Part shown: piece after piece, positions 1 through 8,273 of the stretch
Layout: each line of letters begins with the position of its first letter
Numbering within the stretch: position 1 is the first letter of the stretch
Source of the DNA: DATLGB01 sp038318085
GTDB lineage: Bacteria; Actinomycetota; Thermoleophilia; Solirubrobacterales; Solirubrobacteraceae
Reading direction: 5' to 3'
Assembly: GCA_038318085.1 (NCBI GenBank)
Contig: JBBQBV010000023.1
Span: forward strand, 1 to 34,504
Length of the DNA stretch: 34,504 bases
Made by a program: the position numbers and the translations under genes
Notes under the pieces: generated by a model
What the model was told of the DNA's origin: nothing
The model's database searches: none
The model's input: the letters and a program-made list of their open reading frames with translations, nothing else

Positions 1-56
1 GGGCATGCCGACAAGGCTCCCGCGATCGGGGTCCCGGTTACCAGGGGCAATTGGCC

Positions 57-692
57 CTAGGTCTCTGTACGCACCGCGTACAGCGCCGCCTGCGTGCGGT
101 CGGCGCAGCCGAGCTTGGACAGCAGATGGCCGACGTGCGTCTTGACCGTCTTCTCGGCGATGCCGAGCTCCAGCGCGATGCGCTTGTTGGATAGGCCGCG
201 GCCGATCAGCGCCAGCACCTCGCGCTCGCGCGCAGTGAGGGGCTCCTCGCGCGGGACGCCCCCGTCGCCCGCGATCGCCGCGACGAGCCGCGCGGCGACG
301 GAGAGGTCGAGCAGCGCCTGGCCGGCGGCCGCCGCGCGAACGGCGCGCGCGAGCTCCGCCGGCTGGACGTTCTTGAGCAGGTAGCCCGCCGCGCCCGCCT
401 GGATCGCCGGCAGCAGCTGCTCGTCCCCGGTGAAGCTCGTGAGCACGATCACGCGCACCTCCGGCGCCCGCCGGCGCAGCGCCTTCATGGCGCCGGCGCC
501 GTCCAGTCCCGGCATGACGAGGTCCATCAGCACGACGTCGGGGCGCAGCCGGTCGGTCTCGGCGATCGCCGCCTCGCCGTCGGACGCCTCCCCCACCACC
601 TCGATGCCGTCCTGCAGCTCGAGATAGCTGCGCAGGCCCTCCCGGACCACGGCGTGGTCGTCGACGACCAGCACGCGGATCGGCTCAGGCAC
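57..692 (-). CDS. NarL/LiaR-type response regulator
   Basis: Two-component DNA-binding response regulator. The receiver domain (about residues 5-120) starts with the acidic pair in VLVVDDH and carries the phospho-acceptor Asp in VVLMDLVMPG (Asp57 from the GTG start). The conserved Thr/Ser (VLTSF) and Lys (YLLKN) follow. The C-terminal LuxR-type helix-turn-helix is plain: LTAREREVLALIGRGLSNKRIA, then EKTVKTHVGHLLSKLG. An upstream ATG at 716 is open, but GTG at 692 is preferred because it begins directly before the receiver domain. That GTG shares the 8-nt GTGCCTGA with the end of the kinase gene, so the two are almost certainly co-translated. The kinase is the expected phosphodonor. The family is close to LiaR/DevR/NarL regulators; target genes cannot be read from the window, though kup lies just across the divergent promoter. 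Confidence 0.95.
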   Translation of the reverse strand: MPEPIRVLVVDDHAVVREGLRSYLELQDGIEVVGEASDGEAAIAETDRLRPDVVLMDLVMPGLDGAGAMKALRRRAPEVRVIVLTSFTGDEQLLPAIQAGAAGYLLKNVQPAELARAVRAAAAGQALLDLSVAARLVAAIAGDGGVPREEPLTAREREVLALIGRGLSNKRIALELGIAEKTVKTHVGHLLSKLGCADRTQAALYAVRTET

Positions 693-1794
693 GCAGCCGC
701 ACCGTCGTGCCCGCACCGGGCGCCGAGCTGATCTCGAGCCTCCCGCCGAGGCGCGCCGCGCGCTCCTCCATCGAGGTCAGCCCGAGCCGCCGCGAGCGCA
801 GCAGCGGGTCGGTCGGGTCAAAGCCGCGCCCGTCGTCTGAGACCTGCACGCCGCCGGCGTCCAGCCGCACGGCGATGCGCCGGGCGCCGGCGTGGCGCAC
901 GGCGTTGTGCAGCGCCTCCTGCGCGATCCGCAGGACGTCGCCGGCCGCGCCGGGCTCGCCGTCGACTTCCAGCACGATCTCGACGTCGTGCAGGCGGCGC
1001 AACGTGTCGACGTGCTTGCGCAGCGCGCCCTGCAGTCCGTCGCGCACGAGGTCGGGCGGGCGCAGCTCCCTAATCAGCGCACCGAGCTCCTCGAGCGCCT
1101 CGCGCCCGATCTCGCCGACGCGGGTGACCTTCGCCGCCGCCGCGCCCGGGTCCGATCCCCGCTCGAGCAGCTCCGTCGCCGCCTCCGCCGTGAGCACGAG
1201 GCTGAAGAGCTTCTGCGAGACCGCGTCGTGGAGCTCGAGAGCCACGCGGTTGCGCTCGGCGAGCGCGGAGAGCTCGCCGGCGTGCTCGTACAGCGCGGCG
1301 TTGGTCATCGCGATCGCCGCGTGCGACGCCAGCAGGCCGATCAGATCGGCGTCGGCCCCGGAGAACTCGGCCGCCCCCTCCTTGTGCGTCAGATAGAAGG
1401 CGCCGATCACGGCGTCCTCGGCGACGATCGGAACCCCCAGAAACGAGCGCATGTCCGGGTGCCCCGATGGCCACCAGCCGTGAAAGCGCGGGTGGCGGCG
1501 CAGGTCGTCGGTGGCGAACGGGTCCGGCGACTCGAGCATCGCCCCGAGCAGCCCGTGCGTGCGCGGCAGCGGGCCCAGCGACGCGATCCGCTGCGCGGAC
1601 ATGCCGGAGACCAGAAAGCGCGAGAAGCCCCCCTCGCCGTCCGGCGTGCCCAGCGCCGCGTAGCGCGCGCCGGCGAGCTCGCGCGCCTGGTCGACGAGCT
1701 GCTGCAGGACCTCCTCGACCGAGCGCCGCGACGTCACGGCGAGCACGGCGTCGCTGACCGTCCGCAACGCCGGGCTCAGGCCGTCGGGCACCAC
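685..1794 (-). CDS. GAF-domain sensor histidine kinase (HisKA_3 family)
   Basis: Sensor kinase of the NarX/LiaS/DevS type, partner of the regulator that follows it with an 8-nt overlap. Residues about 25-170 form a GAF domain (SFLGVPIVAEDAVIGAFYLT is typical). The HisKA_3 dimerisation helix has the phospho-acceptor in ELHDAVSQKL (His189). The ATPase domain shows the N box EALHNAVRHA (Asn297), the G1 box DDGRGF (320-325) and GLTSM. No membrane segment is visible, so the protein should be cytoplasmic and sense a small ligand or redox state through GAF, as in DevS-like kinases; the ligand is unknown. Start is GTG at 1794, with another GTG directly after it. A short out-of-frame ORF (1823-1776) overlaps this start, so either the leader is unusual or the N terminus is misjudged. 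Confidence 0.93.
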   Translation of the reverse strand: MVPDGLSPALRTVSDAVLAVTSRRSVEEVLQQLVDQARELAGARYAALGTPDGEGGFSRFLVSGMSAQRIASLGPLPRTHGLLGAMLESPDPFATDDLRRHPRFHGWWPSGHPDMRSFLGVPIVAEDAVIGAFYLTHKEGAAEFSGADADLIGLLASHAAIAMTNAALYEHAGELSALAERNRVALELHDAVSQKLFSLVLTAEAATELLERGSDPGAAAAKVTRVGEIGREALEELGALIRELRPPDLVRDGLQGALRKHVDTLRRLHDVEIVLEVDGEPGAAGDVLRIAQEALHNAVRHAGARRIAVRLDAGGVQVSDDGRGFDPTDPLLRSRRLGLTSMEERAARLGGRLEISSAPGAGTTVRLRA

Positions 1795-1829
1795 GGCTTC
1801 GGCCGATCGCGATCCCGCGCCATGCGGTC

Positions 1830-1839
1830 AGGGTAGGGT
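1830..1839. promoter_or_regulatory. candidate bidirectional -10 element between kinase and kup
   Basis: The 10-mer AGGGTAGGGT contains TAGGGT on the plus strand (1834-1839) and TACCCT on the minus strand (1835-1830). Both fit the actinobacterial -10 pattern TANNNT and share the TA at 1834-1835. The plus copy is 12 nt upstream of the kup GTG. The minus copy is 6 nt upstream of an ATG at 1823 and about 35 nt upstream of the kinase GTG. No clear -35 is seen. Assignment is by pattern and position only. Confidence 0.4.
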
Positions 1840-1851
1840 CCGCGACCAGCC

Positions 1852-3762
1852 GTGCCCGCCGTCCCGAAATCTCCTGCTCACAAGGCGAGCGCGGTCGCGT
1901 TGACGTTCGCCGCTCTGGGCGTCGTCTTCGGTGACATCGGCACCTCGCCGCTGTACGCCCTGCAGGCCGTCTTCTCCGTCGACCACAGCGCGATCAAGCC
2001 CGACCACGACACGGTGTACGGCGTCATCTCGCTCGTGTTCTGGTCGATCACGATCGTCGTCTCGCTGAAGTACGTGACCTTCGTCATGAAGGCCGACAAC
2101 GAGGGAGAGGGCGGGATCATGGCCCTGATCGCCTCGATCCAGACGGTCGCGCTGAGCCGGCGCGGCAAGTTCGCCCTGGTCGCCCTCGGGATCGTCGGCG
2201 CGTCGCTGTTCTATGGCGACGGGATGATCACGCCGGCGATCTCGGTGCTCTCCGCGGTCGAGGGCCTGAAGGTGGTGTCGCCGGATTTGGGATCGCTGGT
2301 GGTGCCGATCACGCTCGTGATCATCGTCGGTCTGTTCGCCATCCAGCGCTTCGGGACGGGCGCCGTCGGGCGGCTCTTCGGGCCGGTCATGGCCGGCTGG
2401 TTCGCCGTCCTCGCCGTCGCCGGCCTGGCCGAGATGCTCAAGGACCCGGCGATCCTGGAGGCCCTGTCGCCGACCTTCGGGCTGCAGTTCTTCTTTGACC
2501 ACTTCGGGACGGCCTTCATCGCGCTGGGGGCGGTGGTCCTGACCATCACGGGCGCCGAGGCGCTGTACGCGGACATGGGCCACTTCGGCCGCCCGCCGAT
2601 CCGGCGCGCGTGGTTTCTGTTCGTCTTTCCCGCGCTGACGCTGAACTACCTCGGCCAGGGGGCCCTGATCCTGCGCTCCCCGTCGGCGATCGGCAGTCCC
2701 TTGTTCCTGCTGTTTCCCGACTGGGCGCAGATCCCGATGGTGATCTTCGCGACCTTCGCGACGATCATCGCCTCGCAGGCCGTGATCTCCGGCGCGTTCT
2801 CGGTCACGCGCCAGGCGGTCTCGCTCGGCTTCCTGCCGCGTCTGAGCATCCGGCATACGTCTCAGGACGAGGAGGGGCAGGTCTACGCGCCCCTGGTCAA
2901 CTGGGGGATCTTCGTCGCGGTGGTGGGCCTCGTGGTCGGCTTCGGCTCCTCACAGAAGCTGGCCTCCGCCTACGGCATCGCCGTGACCGGGACGCTGGCG
3001 ATCGACACGATCCTGTTCTTCGTGGTCGTCCGCACGCGCTGGCGCCGCCCGCTGAAGCTCGTGGTCCTCGGCCTGGCCGGCTTTCTGACCGTCGACCTCG
3101 CCTTCCTGGCGGCCAACGTGCCGAAGATCGCCACCGGCGGCTGGTTCCCGCTGGTGATCGCCGCGCTCGTCTTCACCGTGCTGATGACCTGGCAGCGCGG
3201 GCGGGAGCTGCTCACGCACACGCGCGAGGAGCTCGAGGGGCCGCTGGGCGAGTTCGTCACCGACCTGCGCACGCTCGACCCGGCGGTCCACCGCGTGGCC
3301 GGCACGGCCGTCTTCCTGCACGCCAACAACCACACGACGCCGCTGGCGATGCGCAACAACCTCGAGCACAACCACACGCTGCACGAGTCGGTCGTGATCC
3401 TCTCGATCGACATCGACCGGGTGCCGCACGTCCCGGTCGACCGCCGGCTCGAGATCGACGAGCTCGGCTACGCCGACGACGGCATCGCGCACGTGAAGGC
3501 GACCTACGGCTTCCAGGACAAGCCGGACGTCCCCGCGGCGCTCGAGCTCTGCAAGCAGCGCGGCCTCGAGCGCCCGCTGGAGGTCGAGGGCGCGTCGTAC
3601 TTCCTCTCCCACATGACGATCGTCCCGACCAAGCGCCGGGGCATGGCCCGCTGGCGCAAGCGCCTCTTCGTCACCATGGCCCGCAACGCCGCCAACGCGA
3701 CCGAGTACTTCGCGCTGCCCGTCGACGACGTGGTGGTCATGGGGTCGCACATCGAGCTGTGA
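1852..3762 (+). CDS. kup: Kup-type low-affinity potassium uptake protein
   Basis: Potassium/proton symporter of the KUP/HAK/KT family (APC superfamily), located in the cell membrane. The family signature GDIGTSPLYAL lies at residues 27-37. About twelve hydrophobic segments fill residues 15-450, and a cytoplasmic C-terminal domain follows with the family pattern HANNHTTPLAMRNNLEHN and a VVILSIDID strand. The 636-residue length matches the family (E. coli Kup is about 620). The start is GTG; no ATG is available between the divergent promoter and the first helix. The stop overlaps the azlC GTG by 4 nt (GTGA), so kup and azlCD look like one transcript. Adjacency to a divergent two-component pair suggests possible control by it, but this is inference. 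Confidence 0.96.
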   Translation: MPAVPKSPAHKASAVALTFAALGVVFGDIGTSPLYALQAVFSVDHSAIKPDHDTVYGVISLVFWSITIVVSLKYVTFVMKADNEGEGGIMALIASIQTVALSRRGKFALVALGIVGASLFYGDGMITPAISVLSAVEGLKVVSPDLGSLVVPITLVIIVGLFAIQRFGTGAVGRLFGPVMAGWFAVLAVAGLAEMLKDPAILEALSPTFGLQFFFDHFGTAFIALGAVVLTITGAEALYADMGHFGRPPIRRAWFLFVFPALTLNYLGQGALILRSPSAIGSPLFLLFPDWAQIPMVIFATFATIIASQAVISGAFSVTRQAVSLGFLPRLSIRHTSQDEEGQVYAPLVNWGIFVAVVGLVVGFGSSQKLASAYGIAVTGTLAIDTILFFVVVRTRWRRPLKLVVLGLAGFLTVDLAFLAANVPKIATGGWFPLVIAALVFTVLMTWQRGRELLTHTREELEGPLGEFVTDLRTLDPAVHRVAGTAVFLHANNHTTPLAMRNNLEHNHTLHESVVILSIDIDRVPHVPVDRRLEIDELGYADDGIAHVKATYGFQDKPDVPAALELCKQRGLERPLEVEGASYFLSHMTIVPTKRRGMARWRKRLFVTMARNAANATEYFALPVDDVVVMGSHIEL

Positions 3763-4439
3763 GCGACACGCGGCGCGCATCGTTTGAGCGCGGGGTGCGG
3801 CTCGGCCTCCCGTTCGCGCTCGCGGGGCTCCTCGTCTCGCTGTCCTTCGGGGTGCTCGCCCGGCAGGCCGGCTTCTCGGCGCCGGCCGCCATCGTCATGT
3901 CGGCGATCGTGTTCGCCGGCTCGGCGCAGTTCGCCGCCGTGTCGATCATCGCGGCGGGCGGGGGCGTCGGCGCTGCGATCGCGGCGGCCGCGCTGATGAA
4001 CTCGCGCTTTCTGCCGATGGGCATCGCGCTGGCGCCGTCCCTGCCCGGCGGCCCGCTCAAGCGGGCCCTGCAGGGCCAGCCCGTCGTCGACGCGTCGTGG
4101 GCGCTGGCGGCGCGCGGCGACGGGACCTTCGACCGCTGGCAGCTGTTCGGCTCCACCGCGCCCCAGTACGTGACGTGGCTGCTCGGGACCATCGCCGGTG
4201 CGCTCGGCGGCGACCTCCTCGGCGACCCGGGGCGGCTCGGCCTCGACGCGGTCTTCCCCGCGTTCTTCCTCGCGCTGCTGCTCGCCGAGCTCAAAGATCC
4301 GCGCTCGCGCCCGGTCGCCGCCCTCGGCGCGGTCATCGCCGTCGCGCTCGTGCCCGTCGCGCCGCCCGGCGTCCCGGTGCTGGCGGCGAGCGTGGCGGCG
4401 CTCCTCGGGCTCGGGCTCGGCCGCCGGAGGGCGGGGTGA
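3759..4439 (+). CDS. azlC: AzlC family branched-chain amino acid exporter, large subunit
   Basis: Integral membrane protein of 226 residues, the large subunit of an AzlCD (LIV-E) exporter for leucine, isoleucine and valine or analogues. The N-terminal region has the family features GLPFALAGLLVSLSFGVLAR, then IVFAGSAQFAA and ALMNSRFLPMG. Several further hydrophobic helices follow. The start is taken as GTG at 3759 because it overlaps the kup stop as GTGA, the frame is open, and the first helix starts about 15 residues later. The end overlaps azlD in the same GTGA manner. The pairing with kup is less usual than the azlC-azlD pair itself; co-transcription is likely, but a functional link between potassium import and amino acid export is unproven. 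Confidence 0.9.
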   Translation: MSDTRRASFERGVRLGLPFALAGLLVSLSFGVLARQAGFSAPAAIVMSAIVFAGSAQFAAVSIIAAGGGVGAAIAAAALMNSRFLPMGIALAPSLPGGPLKRALQGQPVVDASWALAARGDGTFDRWQLFGSTAPQYVTWLLGTIAGALGGDLLGDPGRLGLDAVFPAFFLALLLAELKDPRSRPVAALGAVIAVALVPVAPPGVPVLAASVAALLGLGLGRRRAG

Positions 4440-4738
4440 ACGCCTGGGGCGTGATCGCCGGCTGCGCGGCCGTGACCGCCGCGATCAAGGCGGCCGGGCC
4501 GATCGCGCTGGGCGGCCGCGCGCTGCCGGGCTGGTTCACCTCGATCGTCGGCCTGCTGACCCCCGCCCTGCTCGTCGCGCTGGTGATCACCTCCACTTTC
4601 GCCCACGGTCATCAGCTCGCGGTCGGCGCGAACGCCGCGGGCGTCGCGGTCGCCGGGGTCGTATTCCTGCGCGGCGGCTCGGTGCTCGTGGGCGTCCTCG
4701 TCGCCGCAGTCGTCACCGCGCTGCTGCGGCTGCTGTAG
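4436..4738 (+). CDS. azlD: AzlD family branched-chain amino acid exporter, small subunit
   Basis: A 100-residue membrane protein with about four hydrophobic helices and the AzlD pattern AIKAAGPIALGGRALPGW near the N terminus, followed by LLTPALLVALVITSTF. It is the small partner required with AzlC in LIV-E exporters. The GTG at 4436 overlaps the azlC stop (GTGA), which fixes the start and implies translational coupling. It ends 16 nt before the converging carboxylase gene. The gap contains a 10-bp GC palindrome at 4739-4748 but no proper terminator with a U-tract. Confidence 0.9.
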   Translation: MNAWGVIAGCAAVTAAIKAAGPIALGGRALPGWFTSIVGLLTPALLVALVITSTFAHGHQLAVGANAAGVAVAGVVFLRGGSVLVGVLVAAVVTALLRLL

Positions 4739-4754
4739 GCGCCGGCGCGCGCGC

Positions 4755-6656
4755 TCACAGCCCAGGCTCGGACACGTCGATCACGGCCAGCACCGCGCCC
4801 GCCTGCACCTGCGCCCCGGCCGTGACCCGCAGCTGGCCGACTACGCCCGCGGCGGGCGCGAGGACCTCGTGCTCCATCTTCATCGCCTCGAGCACGAGCA
4901 GCGGCTGGCGGGCGACGACGGTGGCGCCCTCCGCGACCATCACGCGGACGACCGACCCCGGCATGGGCGAGGTCAACGAGCCCGACGGCACGGCGCCCGC
5001 AGGGTCGGTGAAGCGCGGGAGCTCGCGCAGGTCGGCCTGGCCGTCGGCGGTGTTGACGGCGGTCGCTCCGACCCGGTAGCGCCGCCGCACGCCGTCCGTC
5101 TCGAGGTCGACCAGCTCGGGGGTGCACTCGTGCAGGCGCGCGCCGGCCAGCGGCTCGCCGTCGATCACGAGCTCGGCCAGCGCGCCGTCGCGGCCGAAGC
5201 GGTAGCCGACCCCGACGCCGTCGAAGCGCGCCGTCTGCAGCTGCGACGGGTTGTTGCGCCAGCCGCTCGGCAGCGTCGCCAGCGTGCGTGCAGCCGCGCG
5301 CCGGCCCGCCTGGCGGGCCAGCGCCGACGCGGCGGCGGCGAGCCGCGTATCGCCCAGCAGCGGCGCCGAGCAGTCGTGGCGCTCGAGGAAGGTCGTGTCC
5401 GCCTCGCCCGCGAGGAACTCGGGGTGGCGCAGGACGTTGACCAGGAAGTCGCGGTTGGTGGTCATGCCGTGCAGCCGGGCGCGGGCCAGGCGGTCGGCGA
5501 GCCGCTGCGCCGCGTGCGCGCGCGTCCGCCCGTGCGCGACGACCTTGGCGAGCATGGGGTCGTAGTGCGGGCCGATGACCGAGCCGGCCTCGACGCCCGT
5601 GTCGACGCGCACGCCCTCGGCGATCTCGAACACCTCGAGTTTCCCCGTGACCGGGAGGAAGTCGTGGGCCGGATCCTCCGCGTACAGGCGGGCCTCGATC
5701 GCGTGGCCGACGAGCGGCGGGGCGTCGGGGACCGGCTCGCCCACGGCCACCCGCAGCTGCAGCTCGACCAGGTCGACGCCGGTGACCAGCTCCGTGACGG
5801 GGTGCTCGACCTGCAAGCGGGTATTGACCTCCAGGAACGCAAAGGCGCCATCGCCTGAGAGCAGGAACTCGACCGTCCCCGCGCCGACGTAGCCGATCGC
5901 CTCACCCGCTGTGACCGCCGCGGCGGACATGCGCGCCCGCAGGTCCGCGTCGACCGCCGGTGACGGCGCCTCCTCGATGACCTTCTGGTGGCGGCGCTGG
6001 ACGGAGCAGTCGCGCTCGCCGAACGCGGCGACCCGGCCGTGCGCGTCGCCGACGATCTGGATCTCGACGTGGCGGCTGCGGGGCGCGTAGCGCTCGAGGA
6101 AGACCGTGTCGTCCCCGAAGGCCGCGCCCGCCTCGCGGCGCGCCGACGCGAGCGCGGCGGCGAGGTCCTCGGCACGCTCGACCAGCCGCATCCCCCTGCC
6201 GCCGCCGCCCGCGCTCGCCTTGACCAGCAGCGGGAAGCCGACCCGGTCCGCGTCGGCCACGTCGGTCGCGCCCGGCAGCACGGGCACGCCCGCGGCCTCC
6301 ATGCGCGCGCGGGCCTCGGTCTTGGAGCCCATCGCCTCGATCGCCTCCGGCGACGGGCCGATCCAGACGAGCCCCGCGTCGTGCACGGCGCGCGCGAAGC
6401 CGGCGTTCTCCGCGAGGAAGCCGTAGCCGGGGTGGATCGCGTCCGCGCCCGTGCGGCGCGCGGCGGCGATGATCACGGCGCCGTCGAGGTAGGCGAGCGG
6501 CCCGCCGATCGCCACGGCCGCGTCCGCCTCGCGCACGAAGAGCCCGTCGGCGTCGGGGTCGGAGTAGACGGCGACCGTCCCGATGCCCAGGCGGCGGCAG
6601 GTGGAGAACACCCGCCGGGCGATCTCCCCCCGGTTGGCGACGAGCAGCCGGCGCAT
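4755..6656 (-). CDS. acyl-CoA carboxylase alpha subunit (biotin carboxylase + BCCP)
   Basis: ATP-dependent carboxylation of a covalently held biotin, for transfer to an acyl-CoA by the beta subunit encoded just upstream. Order of domains: biotin carboxylase N domain (MRRLLVANRGEIARR), ATP-grasp with the Gly-rich loop KASAGGGGRGM and the catalytic stretch EVNTRLQVEHPVTE, biotin carboxylase C domain, a linker domain at about 460-555, and a C-terminal biotinyl domain with EAMKME (Lys593). The length of about 633 matches actinobacterial AccA/MccA proteins. ATG at 6656 shares one base with the beta-subunit stop (TGATG). A GTG one codon earlier would give a GTGA overlap. Either way the two are coupled. 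The substrate cannot be decided from this subunit. Confidence 0.95.
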   Translation of the reverse strand: MRRLLVANRGEIARRVFSTCRRLGIGTVAVYSDPDADGLFVREADAAVAIGGPLAYLDGAVIIAAARRTGADAIHPGYGFLAENAGFARAVHDAGLVWIGPSPEAIEAMGSKTEARARMEAAGVPVLPGATDVADADRVGFPLLVKASAGGGGRGMRLVERAEDLAAALASARREAGAAFGDDTVFLERYAPRSRHVEIQIVGDAHGRVAAFGERDCSVQRRHQKVIEEAPSPAVDADLRARMSAAAVTAGEAIGYVGAGTVEFLLSGDGAFAFLEVNTRLQVEHPVTELVTGVDLVELQLRVAVGEPVPDAPPLVGHAIEARLYAEDPAHDFLPVTGKLEVFEIAEGVRVDTGVEAGSVIGPHYDPMLAKVVAHGRTRAHAAQRLADRLARARLHGMTTNRDFLVNVLRHPEFLAGEADTTFLERHDCSAPLLGDTRLAAAASALARQAGRRAAARTLATLPSGWRNNPSQLQTARFDGVGVGYRFGRDGALAELVIDGEPLAGARLHECTPELVDLETDGVRRRYRVGATAVNTADGQADLRELPRFTDPAGAVPSGSLTSPMPGSVVRVMVAEGATVVARQPLLVLEAMKMEHEVLAPAAGVVGQLRVTAGAQVQAGAVLAVIDVSEPGL

Positions 6657-8254
6657 CACATGCGAAAGACGCCGAAGCCGTCGGCGCCCTCGACGGGAGC
6701 GTTGTGGACGACCGAGAGCACGAAGCCGAGCACCGTGCGGGTGTCGCGCGGGTCGATGATCGCGTCGTCGTAGCCGCGCCCGGAGTTCGACAGCGCGGTC
6801 TGCTCGGCGGAGATCTGCGTCTCGACCGCCTCACGCAGCGCCCTGCCGTGCTCCTCGTCGAACTCCAGGCCGCGCGCCGCCGCCGCGCCGCGCGCGACGA
6901 TGTCCAGCACGCCCGCCAGCTGCTCCGGGCCCATCACCGACGACTGCGCGCTGGGCCAGGAGAACAGAAAGCGCGGGTCGTAGCCGCGGCCGGACATGGC
7001 GTAGTTCGCCGCGCCGTAGGACCCGCCGATGATCACGCCGACGTGCGGGACCGTGGAGTTCGCCACCGCGTTGATCATCAGCGCGCCGTGCTTGATGATC
7101 CCGCCCTGCTCGTAGTCCTTGCCGACCATGAACCCGGTGGTGTTGTGCAGAAAGACGAGCGGAACGTCCTTCTGGTTGGCGAGCTGGATGAACTGCGCCG
7201 CCTTCTGGGCCTCCTGGGAGAAGAGGATCCCGCGGGCGTTGGCGAGCACGCCGACGCGATAGCCGTGGATCGACCCCCACCCGGTCGTCAGGGCGGAGCC
7301 GTAGAGCGGCTTGAACTCGTCGTAGCGCGAGCCGTCGAGCACGCGGGCGAGCACCTCGCGCGGGTCGAACGGGACCTTCGGGTCGGCAGGGACGAGGCCG
7401 AGCAGCTCCTCGGGGTCGTGGCGCGGGTCGACCGGGGCCTCGGTCGGGCCCGGTCCCAGCTTGCACCAGTTGAGGTCGCGGACGATCTCGCGCCCGAGGC
7501 GCAGCGCGTCCGGCTCGTCGGCCGCCAGGTAGTCCGACAGGCCGGACGTGCGCGAGTGCATCTCCGCGCCGCCGAGCTCCTCGTCGCCGGCCTCCTCGCC
7601 CGTGGCCATCTTCACGAGCGGCGGCCCGGCGAGAAAGACCTTCGCGCGCTCGGAGACGAACACGTTGTAGTCCGACATGCCCGGGACGTAGGCGCCGCCG
7701 GCCGTCGAGCTGCCGAAGACGAGCGCGATCGTGGGGATGCCGTGCGCCGACAATCGGGATAGATTTCGGAAGACCGCACCGCCCGGGACGAAGGCGTCGG
7801 CCTGGGTCGGCAGGTCCGCGCCGCCGGACTCCACCAGGTTGATGGTCGGCAGGCGGTTGACCAGGGCGATCTCCTGGGCGCGCAGCGACTTGCGCAGCGT
7901 GAAGGGGTTGCTCGTCCCGCCGCGCACCGTGGGGTCGCTGGCGCCGATCATGCACTCCACGTCCTCCACGACACCGATGCCGCAGACGCTGGAGGCGCCG
8001 ACGTGGAAGTCGGTGTGCCAGGCCATGAAGGGGTGCAGCTCGAGAAACGGGGAGTCGCGGTCCAGCAGCAGCTCGATGCGCTCGCGCGCGAGCAGCTTCC
8101 CGCGCCTGCGGTGGCGCGCGACCTTCTCCTCCCCGCCGCCGGCGCGTGCCTGCGCGAGCAGGGCGTCGATCTCCTCGATCCGCGCGAGCATCGCCGCGCG
8201 ATTGGCCTGCGCGGCGGTCGCCGAAGGGTCAAACGTCGACGCGAGGATCCCCAT
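6656..8254 (-). CDS. acyl-CoA carboxylase beta subunit (carboxyltransferase, MCC/GCC-like)
   Basis: Carboxyltransferase of 532 residues that moves CO2 from biotin to an acyl-CoA. Crotonase-fold signatures are present in both halves: LVESGGADLPTQ, FGSSTAGGAYVPGMSDY, then HNTTGFMVGKDYEQGG, GGSYGAANYAMSGRGYDPRF and SAQSSVMGPEQLAGVL. The GFMVG...GGI pattern resembles methylcrotonyl- and geranyl-CoA carboxylases more than AccD5-type propionyl-CoA carboxylases, so a branched 2-enoyl-CoA substrate is likely. This is a family inference. It is the first gene of a two-gene operon; the ATG at 8254 is only 25 bp from the divergent esterase ATG. No leucine-catabolism genes (isovaleryl-CoA dehydrogenase, HMG-CoA lyase) are present nearby, which leaves the pathway open. 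Confidence 0.93.
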   Translation of the reverse strand: MGILASTFDPSATAAQANRAAMLARIEEIDALLAQARAGGGEEKVARHRRRGKLLARERIELLLDRDSPFLELHPFMAWHTDFHVGASSVCGIGVVEDVECMIGASDPTVRGGTSNPFTLRKSLRAQEIALVNRLPTINLVESGGADLPTQADAFVPGGAVFRNLSRLSAHGIPTIALVFGSSTAGGAYVPGMSDYNVFVSERAKVFLAGPPLVKMATGEEAGDEELGGAEMHSRTSGLSDYLAADEPDALRLGREIVRDLNWCKLGPGPTEAPVDPRHDPEELLGLVPADPKVPFDPREVLARVLDGSRYDEFKPLYGSALTTGWGSIHGYRVGVLANARGILFSQEAQKAAQFIQLANQKDVPLVFLHNTTGFMVGKDYEQGGIIKHGALMINAVANSTVPHVGVIIGGSYGAANYAMSGRGYDPRFLFSWPSAQSSVMGPEQLAGVLDIVARGAAAARGLEFDEEHGRALREAVETQISAEQTALSNSGRGYDDAIIDPRDTRTVLGFVLSVVHNAPVEGADGFGVFRM

Positions 8255-8263
8255 CGCGGCGGG

Positions 8264-8273
8264 ACCCTATCTT
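8264..8273. promoter_or_regulatory. candidate bidirectional -10 element between carboxylase and esterase
   Basis: ACCCTATCTT holds TATCTT on the plus strand (8268-8273), ending 6 nt before the esterase ATG. It also holds TAGGGT on the minus strand (8269-8264), ending 9 nt before the carboxylase ATG. The two hexamers share the TA at 8268-8269. With only 25 bp between the start codons, both mRNAs would have to be leaderless or nearly so. Judged from the sequence pattern only. Confidence 0.45.

Noticed and set aside
1..56. Possible end of a plus-strand gene at the left edge (ADKAPAIGVPVTRGNWP then TAG at 58-60)
   Set aside because: Too short to identify and no family pattern; coding cannot be supported.
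1828..2856. Long open frame antisense to kup (342 codons) and similar long antisense frames elsewhere
   Set aside because: Arg/Asp/Gln-rich low-complexity translations with no domains, lying opposite clear genes; expected in DNA of this GC content.
4739..4748. GCGCCGGCGC palindrome between azlD and the carboxylase as a bidirectional terminator
   Set aside because: No loop and no T-tract on either side; such palindromes are common at this GC content.
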